Part shown: positions 8,355 to 16,700 of the stretch, piece by piece | Position numbering within the stretch: the stretch's first letter is position 1 | How the letters are laid out: every line of letters starts with the position of its first letter | NCBI RefSeq assembly: GCF_030160275.1 | Contig: NZ_BSOA01000002.1 | Span: 186,001-250,000 of the forward strand | Length of the DNA stretch: 64,000 bases | Direction of reading: 5' to 3' | Source: Dyella flagellata | GTDB lineage: Bacteria > Pseudomonadota > Gammaproteobacteria > Xanthomonadales > Rhodanobacteraceae | Translations under genes and position numbers: made by a program | The notes under the pieces: generated by a model | What the model was told of the DNA's origin: nothing | Database searches by the model: none | The model's input: only the letters and a program-made list of their open reading frames with translations

Positions 8355-9449
8355 CGTCTCCAACTTCGAACTGACCTGGTAGTCACCGAGCGCGGCCAGC
8401 GCTTCGTCCAGATCGAACAGCCCCATGCAAGGCATGGCTCCGCAAGCCTTGAGCAAACCGTCCGCCTTCTTGCGGGCGAGTATCACCGCCGGCATGGCAG
8501 GGATATGCGGCCCATCGCCGGCGGCGGCATGCAATGACCATTTCAGGCTCAGTGGCTTTGCTTGCGCATCGAGACCCTGCAGCAGCACTATCATGCCCCC
8601 TTCATCGCTACCCGCATGCAAGAACCACTCGCTGGCGCGACGCAATCGACCTGCATGGCGCGCCAGATGCTTCAAAACACCTAGCCTCACCAGCCAGGCC
8701 AGCAGCCAGGTTCCAAAATGGAGCCGGCGCAATTCCAATCCTGCGCGAAACGTCACCCGCCGCACCCCGGCATAGCGCTGAGGGAAAAGCGTGAGGTCGG
8801 GCACATCGCACAAACCGACCCAGCGCGGCCCGGAAATGAATCGCACGCGTCGCGTGGAAAGCCAGCCGTATCCGCTTTGCCATCTTCCGCTCCGCCATAT
8901 CGATAGCCGACGTCCGCAATAGCCAAGTATCGCCGCCACCGTCGCGTCGCCGCGCGGCGTGCGATTACCGGGGCTGATAGCGTGGTCGATGGACGTCAGT
9001 TGGGAAAATCTGCCACGCAGGCAATCAACGACGGCGCTGCTTAGCGCTGGCACCGTCGAGGCCCCGCTGACCAGCAGGCGACCCGACTTGCGCGCCTGCT
9101 CATCCAAGGTACGAATACCCGCGACGAACTCGCGCGCGTCAGCCAGATCCACATAATCGCAGCCGCCGGCAAGGCAAGCCTTCGCTACACGGTAGTCCTG
9201 GGATTGGAAAGGCCCTGCAGCGTGAATGACCAGTTCGGGGGCCAGGCCGCGTAGCGTATTTTCGAAATCAGCAGCCTCTACATCGATGACGGCCACCTGC
9301 ACGGATGGATTACCCAATTCACTGTGCAATTGCTCAAGCGCGCCTCGTGTCCGGCCAGCGATGGTCAATTGGAACCGCGCATCAAGAGCCAGGCGCGCAG
9401 CGATGCGCGCACCGAATACGCCGGTTGCACCAATCAATAGCACTCGCAT
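8349..9449 (-). CDS. Saccharopine dehydrogenase-like NAD(P)-binding protein
   Basis: A 366-residue protein beginning with a Rossmann motif VLLIGATGVFGARIA (residues 3-17), then IAGRT for NADP-type binding, VIHAAGPFQ, and GCDYVDLADAREFV, all typical of the saccharopine dehydrogenase / trans-acting enoyl reductase superfamily. The C-terminal part contains hydrophobic and basic stretches (LLAWLVRLGVLKHLARHAG) that may associate with membrane. The substrate is unknown; lysine metabolism is not implied. It converges on the DUF4166-DCC pair and shares that pair's recurrent neighbourhood. A terminator belonging to the upstream desaturase lies before its start. Confidence 0.78.
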   Translation of the reverse strand: MRVLLIGATGVFGARIAARLALDARFQLTIAGRTRGALEQLHSELGNPSVQVAVIDVEAADFENTLRGLAPELVIHAAGPFQSQDYRVAKACLAGGCDYVDLADAREFVAGIRTLDEQARKSGRLLVSGASTVPALSSAVVDCLRGRFSQLTSIDHAISPGNRTPRGDATVAAILGYCGRRLSIWRSGRWQSGYGWLSTRRVRFISGPRWVGLCDVPDLTLFPQRYAGVRRVTFRAGLELRRLHFGTWLLAWLVRLGVLKHLARHAGRLRRASEWFLHAGSDEGGMIVLLQGLDAQAKPLSLKWSLHAAAGDGPHIPAMPAVILARKKADGLLKACGAMPCMGLFDLDEALAALGDYQVSSKLETL

Positions 9450-9467
9450 CGCTGCAACGCATCTCCA

Positions 9468-9500
9468 TAAAAAAACCCGCCTTGATCCAGGCGGGCTTTT
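9468..9500 (-). terminator. Intrinsic terminator of the desaturase gene
   Basis: A 6-bp stem CCCGCC/GGCGGG (9476-9481 and 9490-9495) is flanked by a run of A on the left and of T on the right. On the minus strand it gives a hairpin plus U-tract 30 bases after the desaturase stop. The flanking symmetry means it could work in both directions. Confidence 0.85.
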
Positions 9501-9525
9501 TGCTCATCGGGTTTGGCCGTCCAAA

Positions 9526-10719
9526 TCAGCCAGCCGCCACCGAGTATCCCTTCAAGCGCTGCGCGAACTCCTGCAGCGCGCGGATGCCACTCTGCTCGGC
9601 CTCGACGATCCACTGCTGCAAGCCCTTCAGCGCCTGGTCGGCGCCGCGCTGCTCCATCAGTTCCGCGAGGCGGTTGCGGAATTCGCACACCGTCTTGAGC
9701 ATGGGACGCTTGGCCAGCACGGCCTGCATGCGCTCGCGGTTTTCACCGTCAAGCCAGCGGCCGCCGTCAGCCAGGGCGCGACGCAGGCGGCGCGGCATGG
9801 ACTTGATGCCCTCGCCGGCGTGTTGCGCTTCGTCGCGCAGGGTCGGGACGATCACGTTGCGGTAGAAATCGGTCATCGCCTGGAAGCGATGGGTAAGCAC
9901 GGCCTTCAGGGTTTCCGCATCAGGCAGGTGCACATTCGGGCGCATGTCCAGCGAGGGCGCCACGCGCAACACCTTGGCCAGACCCAGCTTGCGCAGCACG
10001 CAGATGGCCGCCCAGCCGATGTCGAATTCCCACTTGCGCAGCGCGAACTTGGCCGAGCTCGGGAACGCGTGGTGGTTGTTGTGCAGCTCTTCGCCGCCGA
10101 TCCAGAAGCCCCACGGCGACAGGTTGGTGGCCGTATCGGAGCTTTCAAAGTTGCGATAGCCCCACCAGTGGCCGATGCCGTTGACGAAGCCGGCCGCCCA
10201 GAACGGGATCCAGGCCATCTGCGCCGCCCAGATGGCGGCACCGATTACGCCGAACAGCGTGAAATCGATGATCAGCATCAGGGCCGGGCCCCAGTACGGG
10301 TGCGCGGTGTAGAGCTTGCGTTCGATCCAGTCGTCGGGCGTGCCGCGACCGTACTTTTCCAGGTCTTCCTTCACATAGCTGGCGTCGCGGTACAGCGACA
10401 CGCCATCCCAGAACACCTTCTTGATGCCGTAGATCTGCGGGCTATGCGGATCTTCCTCGGTTTCCACCTTGGCGTGGTGCTTGCGGTGCACAGCCACCCA
10501 CTCCTTGGTCACCATGCCGGTGGTGAGCCAACCCCAAAAGCGGAAGAAATTCGCAATCGCCGGATGCAGGTCGATGCCGCGATGCGTCTGGCAGCGGTGC
10601 AGGTAGAGGGTGACGGTGAAAATGGTGATCTGCGTGACTACCAGCAGGTAGACAAGCGTCGCCACCCATCCGGCGTGGGCCACACCACCGGAAAGGAATT
10701 GCAATACAGCGTCGAGCAT
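9526..10719 (-). CDS. Membrane fatty-acid (acyl-CoA/acyl-lipid) desaturase
   Basis: A 397-residue integral membrane di-iron enzyme that inserts a double bond into acyl chains. Three histidine boxes are present: HRCQTH at 41-46, HRKHH at 78-82 and HNNHH at 213-217, and hydrophobic segments surround them (residues 18-40 and around 140-175). This is the stearoyl-CoA/delta-9 type arrangement. The C-terminal extension of about 110 residues is soluble and charged. It is followed by its own terminator and is transcribed divergently from the ABC exporter operon. Expected role: membrane fluidity adjustment. Confidence 0.9.
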   Translation of the reverse strand: MLDAVLQFLSGGVAHAGWVATLVYLLVVTQITIFTVTLYLHRCQTHRGIDLHPAIANFFRFWGWLTTGMVTKEWVAVHRKHHAKVETEEDPHSPQIYGIKKVFWDGVSLYRDASYVKEDLEKYGRGTPDDWIERKLYTAHPYWGPALMLIIDFTLFGVIGAAIWAAQMAWIPFWAAGFVNGIGHWWGYRNFESSDTATNLSPWGFWIGGEELHNNHHAFPSSAKFALRKWEFDIGWAAICVLRKLGLAKVLRVAPSLDMRPNVHLPDAETLKAVLTHRFQAMTDFYRNVIVPTLRDEAQHAGEGIKSMPRRLRRALADGGRWLDGENRERMQAVLAKRPMLKTVCEFRNRLAELMEQRGADQALKGLQQWIVEAEQSGIRALQEFAQRLKGYSVAAG

Positions 10720-10863
10720 TGTGGGAGGGTCCTGGAGGGGAAAAAGCAGTCTAGTCGAGGGCGTCCGTACCTACCAGCATGGTACAACCCTATCACTTGG
10801 ACTCCCGTTAAACCGTGACGGTGACGGTTGTGTGGGGGATGGGGTCACCCTGACAATCATGCA

Positions 10864-11616
10864 ATGAACGCGCCTAACCCCGCTTTACCTCCCGTACTGC
10901 AACTCGAACAGGTCACCCGCAACCGGGCCGGCCGACCGGCCGTGCGCGATCTCTCGCTGCGCCTCCATGCCGGGCAAATCCTTGGCCTGCTTGGGGTAAA
11001 CGGGGCTGGCAAGTCCACCACCCTGAGCCTGATCGCCGGGGCGCTTGTGCCCGATAGGGGGGCCATCCGCCTGCTGGGCAAGGACTTCCTGGAGCAGCCC
11101 GAACTGGCGCGGCAGGCCCTCGGCTGGCTGCCGGAAGCTGCCCCGCTGTGGCCGGAACTGACCCTGCGCGAACATCTGAACGCCCATGGCCGCCTGCGTG
11201 GCCTGACCGGCATCCGGCTGAAGGAGGCCGGCGATGCGGTGCTTGAGCGACTGGAACTCAAGGACCTGGCGCAACGCCTGGCCGGCGTTTTGTCGCAGGG
11301 CCAGCGCCAGCGCCTGGGACTGGCCTGCGCACTGCTGCACCGCCCCGCCCTGCTGGTGCTGGACGAACCGGCCAACGCGCTCGATCCCGTGCAAGTGGTG
11401 GCGCTGCGCAACCTGCTGCGCGAACTGGCCGCTGCGGGCACCGCTGTGATCCTTTCGACTCACCAGCTGAGCGAAGTTACCGCCGTGTGCGATCGCGTGG
11501 CGATCCTGCATGAAGGCGTGCTGCGCTACGACGAGCCTCTACCGGCCGACCAGCACGCCGCCCTGGAAAAGAAATTCTTCGACATCGCCCTGCACGGCAA
11601 GGCCCAAGCCACATGA
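10864..11616 (+). CDS. ABC transporter ATP-binding protein (GldA-like)
   Basis: A 250-residue ABC ATPase. Walker A is GVNGAGKSTT, the signature is LSQGQRQRLGLACALL, and Walker B plus D-loop read LLVLDEPANALDP, followed by the switch His in STHQLSEV. It resembles the ATPases of gliding-type (Gld) and ABC-2 exporters. ATG 10864 was chosen because upstream codons are not conserved-looking. The gene overlaps the permease gene by four bases (ATGA at 11613), so it is the first gene of a four-gene coupled operon. The transported substrate is unknown. Confidence 0.9.
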   Translation: MNAPNPALPPVLQLEQVTRNRAGRPAVRDLSLRLHAGQILGLLGVNGAGKSTTLSLIAGALVPDRGAIRLLGKDFLEQPELARQALGWLPEAAPLWPELTLREHLNAHGRLRGLTGIRLKEAGDAVLERLELKDLAQRLAGVLSQGQRQRLGLACALLHRPALLVLDEPANALDPVQVVALRNLLRELAAAGTAVILSTHQLSEVTAVCDRVAILHEGVLRYDEPLPADQHAALEKKFFDIALHGKAQAT

Positions 11617-12398
11617 CCTTATTCGCTGTGACGCGGCTCGAATTGCGCCGCCTATTTGTGCGCCCGCTTGGCTGGACTATCGCCGCCCTCGCCCTGGCGG
11701 AGCTTGGCTGGCGTTTTGCGTTGCTGCTGCAAATATTCCTACTCAACCAAGTGAGGCTCGCTGCGCTGCCGGACGGTCCTGGCTATACCGATCTGGTCGC
11801 GGTTCGCCTGTACAGCAGTTTGATAACTGGCAGTACCCTGCCGTTTGGCGTAACCGAACTCGCACTGTTGCTAGTGCCGCTGTTAACCATGTCCACGTTA
11901 GCTAGCGAGCGCAACTCGGGCACTTTGCCGCTGCTGTTTTCGACCGGGCTTTCGCCTTCAAGCATTCTGTTGGGCAAATACCTGGCGGTGCTGATCTGGT
12001 TGACGCTCTGGCTGTTGTCCGTGATCGTCTTACCCGCGAGTGTTGCGCATGGCGTGAAACTGGATTGGGGCATGCTGGGTGCGGCCACGCTGGGAACCTT
12101 TCTTGCGCTAGCTGTGCTCGCTGCAATAGGCGTGGCGTGTTCAGCATTTGCATCACATCCCGCAGTCGCGGCCGTGGCTGCCTTTATGATTGGTGTGGCA
12201 CTCAATTGCGTGAATCTCGGCGCCCAGCTCGCGGGGGTCAACATCGGCTTCATCAACTGGCTGGCGATGAGCACGCATCAGGAAAACCTGCTGCGTGGAC
12301 TGGTGTCTAGCGCGGATGTGATTTGGTTTCTGCTTGCGATCATCGTGGCGCTCGCGCTCGGTATCCGGCGCCTAGCGGCCGACGGGGAGCGCGGCTGA
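11613..12398 (+). CDS. ABC-2-type transporter permease (GldF-like)
   Basis: A 261-residue membrane protein with about six hydrophobic segments, including LTLWLLSVIVLPASVAHGV, ATLGTFLALAVLAAIGVACS and a final LLAIIVALALGIRRL. The NSGTLPLLFSTGLSPSSILLG loop is typical of ABC-2 permeases of the GldF type. It pairs with the preceding ATPase and the following GldG-like protein. Translational coupling is indicated by ATGA overlaps at both ends. Base composition is slightly less GC-biased in places than in the neighbours, as expected of hydrophobic proteins. Confidence 0.85.
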   Translation: MTLFAVTRLELRRLFVRPLGWTIAALALAELGWRFALLLQIFLLNQVRLAALPDGPGYTDLVAVRLYSSLITGSTLPFGVTELALLLVPLLTMSTLASERNSGTLPLLFSTGLSPSSILLGKYLAVLIWLTLWLLSVIVLPASVAHGVKLDWGMLGAATLGTFLALAVLAAIGVACSAFASHPAVAAVAAFMIGVALNCVNLGAQLAGVNIGFINWLAMSTHQENLLRGLVSSADVIWFLLAIIVALALGIRRLAADGERG

Positions 12399-13723
12399 TG
12401 AGCATTTCCCTTATGCGCCGCATCAATGGCTGGCTGTTTGCGTTGCTTGTGCTGCTCGGTGCCGGCGCAATTGGCTTCCTCACCGCGCGCCACGACCGCA
12501 TCGTCGACTGGACTTACAACAGCCGCAGGAGCATGTCGCCGGAAACGCGCGCCGTGCTGGCGAAATTCAACGGTCCAGTGGATGTCGTCAGTTATGCAAG
12601 CCCGCAGGGTGACCTGCGCCAGACCGTCGCCGCCGCCCTGCAGCGCTACCAGAAGGCCAAGCCGGACCTGCATCTGAGCTTCGTCGATCCGCAGCAGGAT
12701 CCGGCGGCCATGCGCAACCTCGGCATCACGGTAGACGGCGAACTGATCCTGCACTACCACGATCGCCAGCAGCGGCTGGACACCTTGACCGAGCGCAGCC
12801 TTACGGATGCGCTGGAACGCCTGGTACGCGGCAACGATCGCATCGTCGCCTTCGTGACCGGGCACGGCGAGCGTCGTGCGGACGGCGTCGCCAACTCGGA
12901 TCTGGGCACCTTCGTTTCGCAGCTCGAACAAAGCGGCATGCGTGCGGTGCCGCTGAACTTCTCGCAAGTGACCAGCGTACCCGCGCAAACCGACCTGGTG
13001 GTCTTGGCTGGTCCGCAAGCGTCGCTGGCGCCCGGCGCCACCAAGGCACTGAGCGATTACCTTGCCAGCGGCGGAAACCTGCTGTGGCTGGTCGATCCGG
13101 GCAACCTGGATGCAAGCCTGCAACCGATCGCCGATGCACTCGGCATCCGCGTGCTGCCGGGCGAGCTGGTCGATGCATCGTCCTCGGCGCTGGGGTTGAA
13201 GGACCCACGCATGATCGCGCTGGGCGACTACCCGCCCAACATGATCACGCGCGGCTTCACGCTTACCACGCTGTTTCCGGAAGTGGCGCCGCTGGCGGAG
13301 GTGCACAAGAGCGACTGGCAGATCGAGCCGTTCCTGCGCTCCAGCCCCCAGGCCACCACGCAACCGTTGGATGGCAACACCGCCGCACAGTTGAAGGGGC
13401 CGCTCGATTTCGGCTTCGCCTTCAGCCGCCTGTCGCCCAGTCCGGCCAAGAGCGAGCAACGTGTAGTGGTGATCGGCAACGGCGATTTCCTTTCCAACAG
13501 CTATCTGGGCAATGGCGGCAACCGTGCGTTGGGCGAGCGCATCTTCAACTGGCTACTCGGCGATGACCAGCTCATCAGCATGCCATCACGCGGTGCGCCT
13601 GACCGGGTCCTTAGAGTGTCGCAAGGCGAGTTGAGCGCGCTGACCATCGGCTACTTGGTGGTCTTGCCGCTGGTCCTGCTGGCGATAGGCGGTTTAGTTG
13701 CGTGGCGCAGGCGGCGTGCATGA
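12398..13723 (+). CDS. GldG-like ABC-associated periplasmic/membrane protein
   Basis: A 441-residue protein with an N-terminal membrane anchor (INGWLFALLVLLGAGAIGFL) and a C-terminal one (IGYLVVLPLVLLAIGGLVAW) flanking a large extracytoplasmic domain. The domain contains VDVVSYASPQGDLRQ, IVAFVTGHGERRAD and LVVLAGPQASLAPGATKAL, matching the GldG / DUF4350-like ABC-type uncharacterised component. With the ATPase and permease it should form an exporter or a complex acting on the envelope; the substrate is unknown. It begins one base before the permease stop is complete and overlaps the next gene by four bases. Confidence 0.82.
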   Translation: MSISLMRRINGWLFALLVLLGAGAIGFLTARHDRIVDWTYNSRRSMSPETRAVLAKFNGPVDVVSYASPQGDLRQTVAAALQRYQKAKPDLHLSFVDPQQDPAAMRNLGITVDGELILHYHDRQQRLDTLTERSLTDALERLVRGNDRIVAFVTGHGERRADGVANSDLGTFVSQLEQSGMRAVPLNFSQVTSVPAQTDLVVLAGPQASLAPGATKALSDYLASGGNLLWLVDPGNLDASLQPIADALGIRVLPGELVDASSSALGLKDPRMIALGDYPPNMITRGFTLTTLFPEVAPLAEVHKSDWQIEPFLRSSPQATTQPLDGNTAAQLKGPLDFGFAFSRLSPSPAKSEQRVVVIGNGDFLSNSYLGNGGNRALGERIFNWLLGDDQLISMPSRGAPDRVLRVSQGELSALTIGYLVVLPLVLLAIGGLVAWRRRRA

Positions 13724-14214
13724 AGCGTGCGTTGCGACGCCAGTTAGGGTTGTTGGCCGTAGTGATCGCACTGCTTGCCATCGTGTGGTGGCAGGTACAC
13801 AGTGATTTGGCTTCCGCTCCTGGAACGCTGCTGCCACTGTCCCCCGACAAGATCACGCGCGTGACCCTGCAAGCAGGCCAAATGCCACCCGAGCACTACG
13901 TGAAGCGGGGCGAATCTTGGTGGCATGTCGATCAGGCGACTCCGACACGCGCCGATGACAAGCGCCTGACCGAGTTGCTGAGTATCGCCGCGGCTCCGGT
14001 GCAGAGCTGGCAACCCGCAAGCAGCTACTCGCTGGCGAAGATCGGCCTGGCACCGCCGCAAGCCAAGCTTGAACTCGACGACAAAACCTTGCGCTTCGGC
14101 GCCATGACGGCCATCGGCCAGAATGTCTACGTGCAGGCGGGCGAGCGCGTAGGTATCGTGTCGTTGCGGTACATGCCGCGATCCGCGCAAAGCGCGTCCA
14201 TCCAGCCGCAATGA
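13720..14214 (+). CDS. DUF4340-like protein, short form
   Basis: A 164-residue protein with one N-terminal transmembrane helix (LGLLAVVIALLAIVWWQV) and an extracytoplasmic part containing ITRVTLQAGQMPPEHYVKRG and WWHVDQATPTRADDKRLTEL, which is the DUF4340 pattern. DUF4340 proteins commonly accompany GldG-type ABC modules, and this one overlaps the GldG-like gene by four bases. It appears to carry only one copy of the repeat unit that longer family members duplicate. Function unknown; a structural partner of the exporter is the likely role. Confidence 0.72.
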   Translation: MKRALRRQLGLLAVVIALLAIVWWQVHSDLASAPGTLLPLSPDKITRVTLQAGQMPPEHYVKRGESWWHVDQATPTRADDKRLTELLSIAAAPVQSWQPASSYSLAKIGLAPPQAKLELDDKTLRFGAMTAIGQNVYVQAGERVGIVSLRYMPRSAQSASIQPQ

Positions 14215-14229
14215 CAGCCTGGGTTTGAC

Positions 14230-15057
14230 ATGCCTGAACTGCCCGAAGTCGAAACCACCCGGCGAGGCATCGCCCCGCATCTGATCGGCCGGCGCATCGT
14301 AAGCGTCACACTGCGGCGTGCGGACTTGCGCTGGCCGATTCCACGCGAAATCACCGAGTTGCTGCCTGGTCAGCGCATCGATGAAGTGGAACGCAGAGCC
14401 AAGTACCTGCTACTGCACACGCATGCCGGCAGCGCGCTGATGCATTTGGGCATGACAGGCGTGCTGCGCGTGCTGCCACCGGACGTAGCGCCCGGCATCC
14501 ACGATCATTTCGATATGCTGCTGGAGCCTTTGCAAGGCGATCGTCCGCGCCTGCTTCGCTTCACCGACCCACGCCGCTTCGGCTGTCTGCTATGGCAAGC
14601 ACCTGGCACCACGCACGAATTGCTGGCCGATCTCGGCCCCGAGCCGCTTACCGATGCTTTCGACGGCGATTTGCTGTGGCATCGCTCACGCGGCCGCAAA
14701 GCAGCAGTGAAGCTGTTCCTGATGGATAACGCGATCGTCGTGGGCGTGGGCAATATCTACGCCAGCGAAGCCTTGTTCGCCGCCGGCATCGATCCGCGCC
14801 GGCCGGCCGGCAGCGTGTCGCGCGCACGCTATCAGCGCCTGGCCGGAGAAGTGAAACGCATCCTCGCATGGGCGATCGAACGCGGCGGCACCACGCTGCG
14901 CGATTTTCTCAACCCGGATGGCGCGCCGGGTTATTTCTTTCGCGAACTGTTCGTCTACGGACGCGAAGGCGAGCCGTGCAAAGTTTGCGGCAGCGCCATC
15001 CGCCAACAGGTGATCGGGCAACGCTCGACCTTCTGGTGTCCGAAGTGCCAAAAGTGA
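14230..15057 (+). CDS. mutM: Formamidopyrimidine-DNA glycosylase
   Basis: Base-excision repair enzyme that removes 8-oxoguanine and formamidopyrimidines and nicks the site. The 275-residue protein starts with [13 protein letters not shown], giving the catalytic Pro2 and Glu3. The helix-two-turn-helix segment ([17 protein letters not shown]) and the C-terminal CxxC...CxxC zinc finger (CKVCGSAI ... FWCPKCQK) are intact. It lies 15 nt after the DUF4340-like gene and may be co-transcribed with the exporter operon. Confidence 0.97.
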   Translation: MPELPEVETTRRGIAPHLIGRRIVSVTLRRADLRWPIPREITELLPGQRIDEVERRAKYLLLHTHAGSALMHLGMTGVLRVLPPDVAPGIHDHFDMLLEPLQGDRPRLLRFTDPRRFGCLLWQAPGTTHELLADLGPEPLTDAFDGDLLWHRSRGRKAAVKLFLMDNAIVVGVGNIYASEALFAAGIDPRRPAGSVSRARYQRLAGEVKRILAWAIERGGTTLRDFLNPDGAPGYFFRELFVYGREGEPCKVCGSAIRQQVIGQRSTFWCPKCQK

Positions 15058-15067
15058 GCAAAAGCCC

Positions 15068-15131
15068 GTAGACTGGGATGAAATCCCAGCATTGCCATCC
15101 ACACGGCAGCTGGGATTTCATCCCAGCCTAC
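15068..15131. repeat. GTAGGCTGGGAT repeat, copy 3
   Basis: A full bipartite copy with slight changes (GTAGACTGGGATGAAATCCC left; ...TTTCATCCCAGCCTAC right). It occupies most of the 78-base space between the convergent mutM and the unknown gene that ends at 15136. Confidence 0.85.
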
Positions 15132-15135
15132 AGGC

Positions 15136-15912
15136 TCATTCCACGCTTTGTGGCCAATGGAAGGCCACATAGGTGTTATTGAACTGCGGATCGTCGTAAC
15201 CACCGCCCAGTTCGGCCACCAATCCGCCGAACATGCCGTCCAGCTCCAGCGCCTTGCCTTGTTCGAAATGCGCCCCCAGCGCCTCCAGCTCAACCAGCCG
15301 CTGGCACAACGCGCCGGCGTGATCGACCTCGGCTTCCGGCACATTATGCAGGCTGATGTCGGCACGGCCGAACTTGCGCATGCCGCGGGTGTGGATCCAA
15401 TAACGACCGGTTTCGTCCTCGTCGCGCAGAATCAGCACGTGGCTGCGCAAAGGCGCGCCATCCTTGACCAGATAGCGCCGACGCCATTCGTCGGCATCGA
15501 ACAGGGTCAGCATCTGCGGGTCGAGAATCGCCACGCCGCCGATGTCCAGCAGCCCCGCCAACACACCAAAGGTATCGCGCAAATAGCCGGTATCGGGCTG
15601 GTCCTTGAACCGGCCGTGCAACACGAGCACTTGGGGCGTGGCCAGCGCTTTCTCGTAAGTCTCCGGCGAATCGTGCTTGAACAGGTCGCCCAGCGGCTCT
15701 TTCAGCGGATAACCCTCCCACTCGCGCAAGACGTGGTGGTGGTGGCTGGAAAGTTGCACTTCTTCCGGCAAGCCGTCGCTGCCGTACTGGATGGACGGTA
15801 CGCGAGTCGGCTCGAACTTGCCGAACACGTAGAACTGCAAGATGACTTCTTCGTCACTGGGCTGCCAGTGTGGACGCTGCCAGGCCGGAAAATACGTGAC
15901 CGGATTGCTCAT
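15136..15912 (-). CDS. Conserved-looking protein of unknown function
   Basis: A 258-residue soluble protein without signal peptide, transmembrane segment or a motif recognised with confidence. Visible features are an aromatic N-terminus (TYFPAWQRPHWQ), a four-His run SSHHHH (about 55-60), LLDIGGVAILDPQMLTLFDA in the middle, and YWIHTRGMRKFGRADISL. Codon use matches the neighbours, so it is a real gene. It lies 19 nt upstream of nothing obvious and 19 nt downstream of tdk, so the two are probably co-transcribed. No function is proposed. Confidence 0.7.
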   Translation of the reverse strand: MSNPVTYFPAWQRPHWQPSDEEVILQFYVFGKFEPTRVPSIQYGSDGLPEEVQLSSHHHHVLREWEGYPLKEPLGDLFKHDSPETYEKALATPQVLVLHGRFKDQPDTGYLRDTFGVLAGLLDIGGVAILDPQMLTLFDADEWRRRYLVKDGAPLRSHVLILRDEDETGRYWIHTRGMRKFGRADISLHNVPEAEVDHAGALCQRLVELEALGAHFEQGKALELDGMFGGLVAELGGGYDDPQFNNTYVAFHWPQSVE

Positions 15913-15931
15913 GCTTGTTCCTTGAGGTGGA

Positions 15932-16564
15932 TCAGTGCTTCTGTTCCAGCGGCAGGCTGGGCTGCTTCAGCTCGATGCGGCCGTTTCCCTGGGTGATCTT
16001 CTTGAATTCCGCCCGGCTCACCGAGACATAGCGTTCGTTGCCGCCAATCTCAACCTGCGGCCCTTCGGTAATCGCCCGCCCCTGCTCGTCAACGCGTACC
16101 ACCATGGTGGCCTTGCGGCCGGTGTGGCAGATGGTCTTGATCTCTTCCAGGCTGTCGGCCCAGGCAAGCAGATAGCGGCTGCCCTCGAACAGTTCGCCAC
16201 GGAAATCCGTACGCAGCCCATACGCCAGCACGGGGATGTTGAGCTGATCGACCACGTCGGTCAGCTGCCAGACCTGCGCCTTGTTCAGGAATTGCGCCTC
16301 GTCCACGAAGACGCAGTGCAGATCCCCATGCGCAGCGATATCCCCTTGTGTCACGGCGAGCAAATCCGTCTCCGCCGTGAACCGCTCCGCCTGCGAGCGC
16401 AAGCCGATCCGCGAAGCCACCACGCCCTCACCGTAGCGATTGTCCAGCGCAGGCGTGAGAATCAGGGTACGCATGCCACGCTCGTAGTAGTTGTAGGCGC
16501 TTTGCAGCAAGTTGGTGGTCTTGCCGGCATTCATCGACGAATAATAGAAATAGAGCTTGGCCAT
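15932..16564 (-). CDS. tdk: Thymidine kinase, E. coli type
   Basis: Salvages thymidine to dTMP with ATP. The 210-residue protein begins [20 protein letters not shown], with P-loop at 11-17, followed by the SRIGLRS segment, VFVDEAQFL with the catalytic Glu (about 89), and [18 protein letters not shown]. The E. coli-like C-terminus with [12 protein letters not shown] is present. The zinc-binding CxxC pairs of Gram-positive enzymes are missing, as in E. coli Tdk relatives. The start was set at 16564 by family alignment; an upstream in-frame Met at 16666 lies in a palindromic region. Confidence 0.95.
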   Translation of the reverse strand: MAKLYFYYSSMNAGKTTNLLQSAYNYYERGMRTLILTPALDNRYGEGVVASRIGLRSQAERFTAETDLLAVTQGDIAAHGDLHCVFVDEAQFLNKAQVWQLTDVVDQLNIPVLAYGLRTDFRGELFEGSRYLLAWADSLEEIKTICHTGRKATMVVRVDEQGRAITEGPQVEIGGNERYVSVSRAEFKKITQGNGRIELKQPSLPLEQKH

Positions 16565-16608
16565 GGGCGCGCCGGGTCGAGCGGGTGGGGCATGGTAGCG
16601 CGAGAAGC

Positions 16609-16699
16609 CTAGGAGTGAGTGAATTAGAGTGCGAAGATAGAGAGGGCAGCCCCGTAAGGGGGCCATTCTCGCTTCTTACCTCTAGTCACTCATTCCTAG
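16609..16699. repeat. Long imperfect fold-back between tdk and rep
   Basis: CTAGGAGTGAGTGA at 16609-16622 is the inverse of TCACTCATTCCTAG at 16686-16699 with one mismatch. The interior continues as a weaker partial stem and holds a GCCCC/GGGGC hairpin (about 16639-16652). The structure fills the divergent promoter space and reaches to one base before the rep ATG. Confidence 0.6.
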
Positions 16700-16700
16700 C

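Noticed and set aside
8349-9449. A true saccharopine dehydrogenase of lysine metabolism
   Set aside because: Only the N-terminal NAD(P)-binding domain is recognisable. The C-terminal part differs and there is no lysine-pathway context.
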